This document shows, piece by piece, positions 34,149-34,477 of a DNA stretch of 34,477 bases (the first letter of the stretch is position 1; each line of letters opens with the position of its first letter). The stretch lies in contig JAKBCS010000049.1 in the NCBI GenBank assembly GCA_021807595.1, forward strand, positions 1 through 34,477, read 5' to 3'. The position numbers and the translations under genes were made by a program. Source of the stretch: Planctomycetota bacterium (GTDB lineage Bacteria > Planctomycetota > Planctomycetia > Gemmatales > Gemmataceae). The notes beneath the pieces are model-generated. The model was not told where the DNA came from and made no database searches. It saw nothing but the letters and a program-made list of their open reading frames with translations.

Positions 34149-34477
34149 CTAGCGGGGTCGTTTGAGCCGGTCGCGCACCACTTCCGGCAAGTATTTCACC
34201 GGCAGCGTACCGTGGTCGAGGACGGCCTCGTGATAGCGGCCAAGTTCAAACTTATCGCCCATCTCGCGCTGAATCTGCTGACGGAGACGATAGAACGCCA
34301 TGCGGCCCACGAAATAGGTGGACAGCTGACAGGAACTTTGTTTGGAGCGGATGATCTTGGCCAGGGCCTCGCCCTCGGATTGGAAAGCGCGTTGGGTCAA
34401 GAAGGCCAAGGCTTCGTCGTCGCTCATGTTGGCGCAGTGCATTTTGTGATCGAGAATGGCATTGGCCACGCTGCGCA
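34149..34477 (-). CDS. DUF885-like protein, C-terminal part only
   Basis: The frame is open to the right edge and ends at 34151-34149 (TAG), so only about 109 C-terminal residues are seen. DHKMHCANMSDDEALAFL, FQSEGEALAKIIR, STYFVGR and HGTLPVKYL match the end of DUF885 proteins, a family of predicted metal-dependent peptidase-like or alpha-helical secreted proteins. The main body and any catalytic motif are outside the window, so function cannot be stated. It lies upstream of uvrC on the same strand. Confidence 0.7.
   Translation of the reverse strand, partial: RSVANAILDHKMHCANMSDDEALAFLTQRAFQSEGEALAKIIRSKQSSCQLSTYFVGRMAFYRLRQQIQREMGDKFELGRYHEAVLDHGTLPVKYLPEVVRDRLKRPR

Overview
The window looks like chromosomal DNA of a planctomycete, probably from the Gemmata/Gemmataceae side. 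The evidence is a set of lineage-typical proteins: a Ser/Thr kinase with an N-terminal zinc ribbon and TPR-like tail, a haem c plus WD40 fusion, a surface protein with the LExLExR-type N-terminus and C-terminal DUF4214 repeats, a BatA/VWA membrane cluster, a Tat-type enolase-superfamily enzyme and CsrA. No rRNA, tRNA, CRISPR array, transposase or phage gene was seen, so this is mostly housekeeping and signalling DNA rather than an island. The only module that looks mobile is a small toxin-antitoxin pair.

Left part (1-5.1 kb, minus strand): a partial dynamin-like GTPase with a degenerate zinc ribbon, endonuclease IV (nfo) with its own promoter, a polytopic membrane protein whose 5' end carries a REP-like palindrome, a secreted YceI protein, csrA, and a cysteine-rich MarR regulator. 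Two near-identical imperfect palindromes lie on the marR promoter and upstream of csrA, suggesting that MarR controls both. The csrA leader also has a GGA-loop hairpin that suggests self-control.

Middle (5.3-18.7 kb): a D-galactonate-dehydratase-like enzyme (+), a DUF4013 membrane protein (-), the receptor-like kinase (+), a full-length pyruvate carboxylase (-), a secreted BON-domain protein (+), and a two-gene minus-strand unit of an Lhr-type helicase followed by a PdeM-type phosphoesterase. That pair resembles half of the ligase-associated DNA-damage-response operon. No ATP-dependent ligase or metallo-beta-lactamase exonuclease is present in the window.

Right part (18.8-34.5 kb): three minus-strand membrane genes, two with von Willebrand A domains (a BatA/VWA-like cluster), then Hsp20 (+), an FHA protein (-), the large DUF4214 surface protein (-), a two-haem-motif cytochrome/WD40 protein (+) preceded by a structured leader candidate, a Phd/PIN toxin-antitoxin pair (+), and a uvrC-surE pair joined by an ATGA overlap (-). 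This UvrC lacks the usual C-terminal helix-hairpin-helix part. A partial DUF885-like protein runs off the right edge.

Three themes recur: DNA repair (nfo, lhr-pdeM, uvrC), envelope or surface proteins, and regulation (csrA, MarR, kinase, FHA). I did not find a clearly new multi-gene system. The most testable leads are the paired MarR palindromes, the csrA leader, the nested hairpin before the cytochrome/WD40 gene, the isolated helicase-PdeM pair and the short UvrC.
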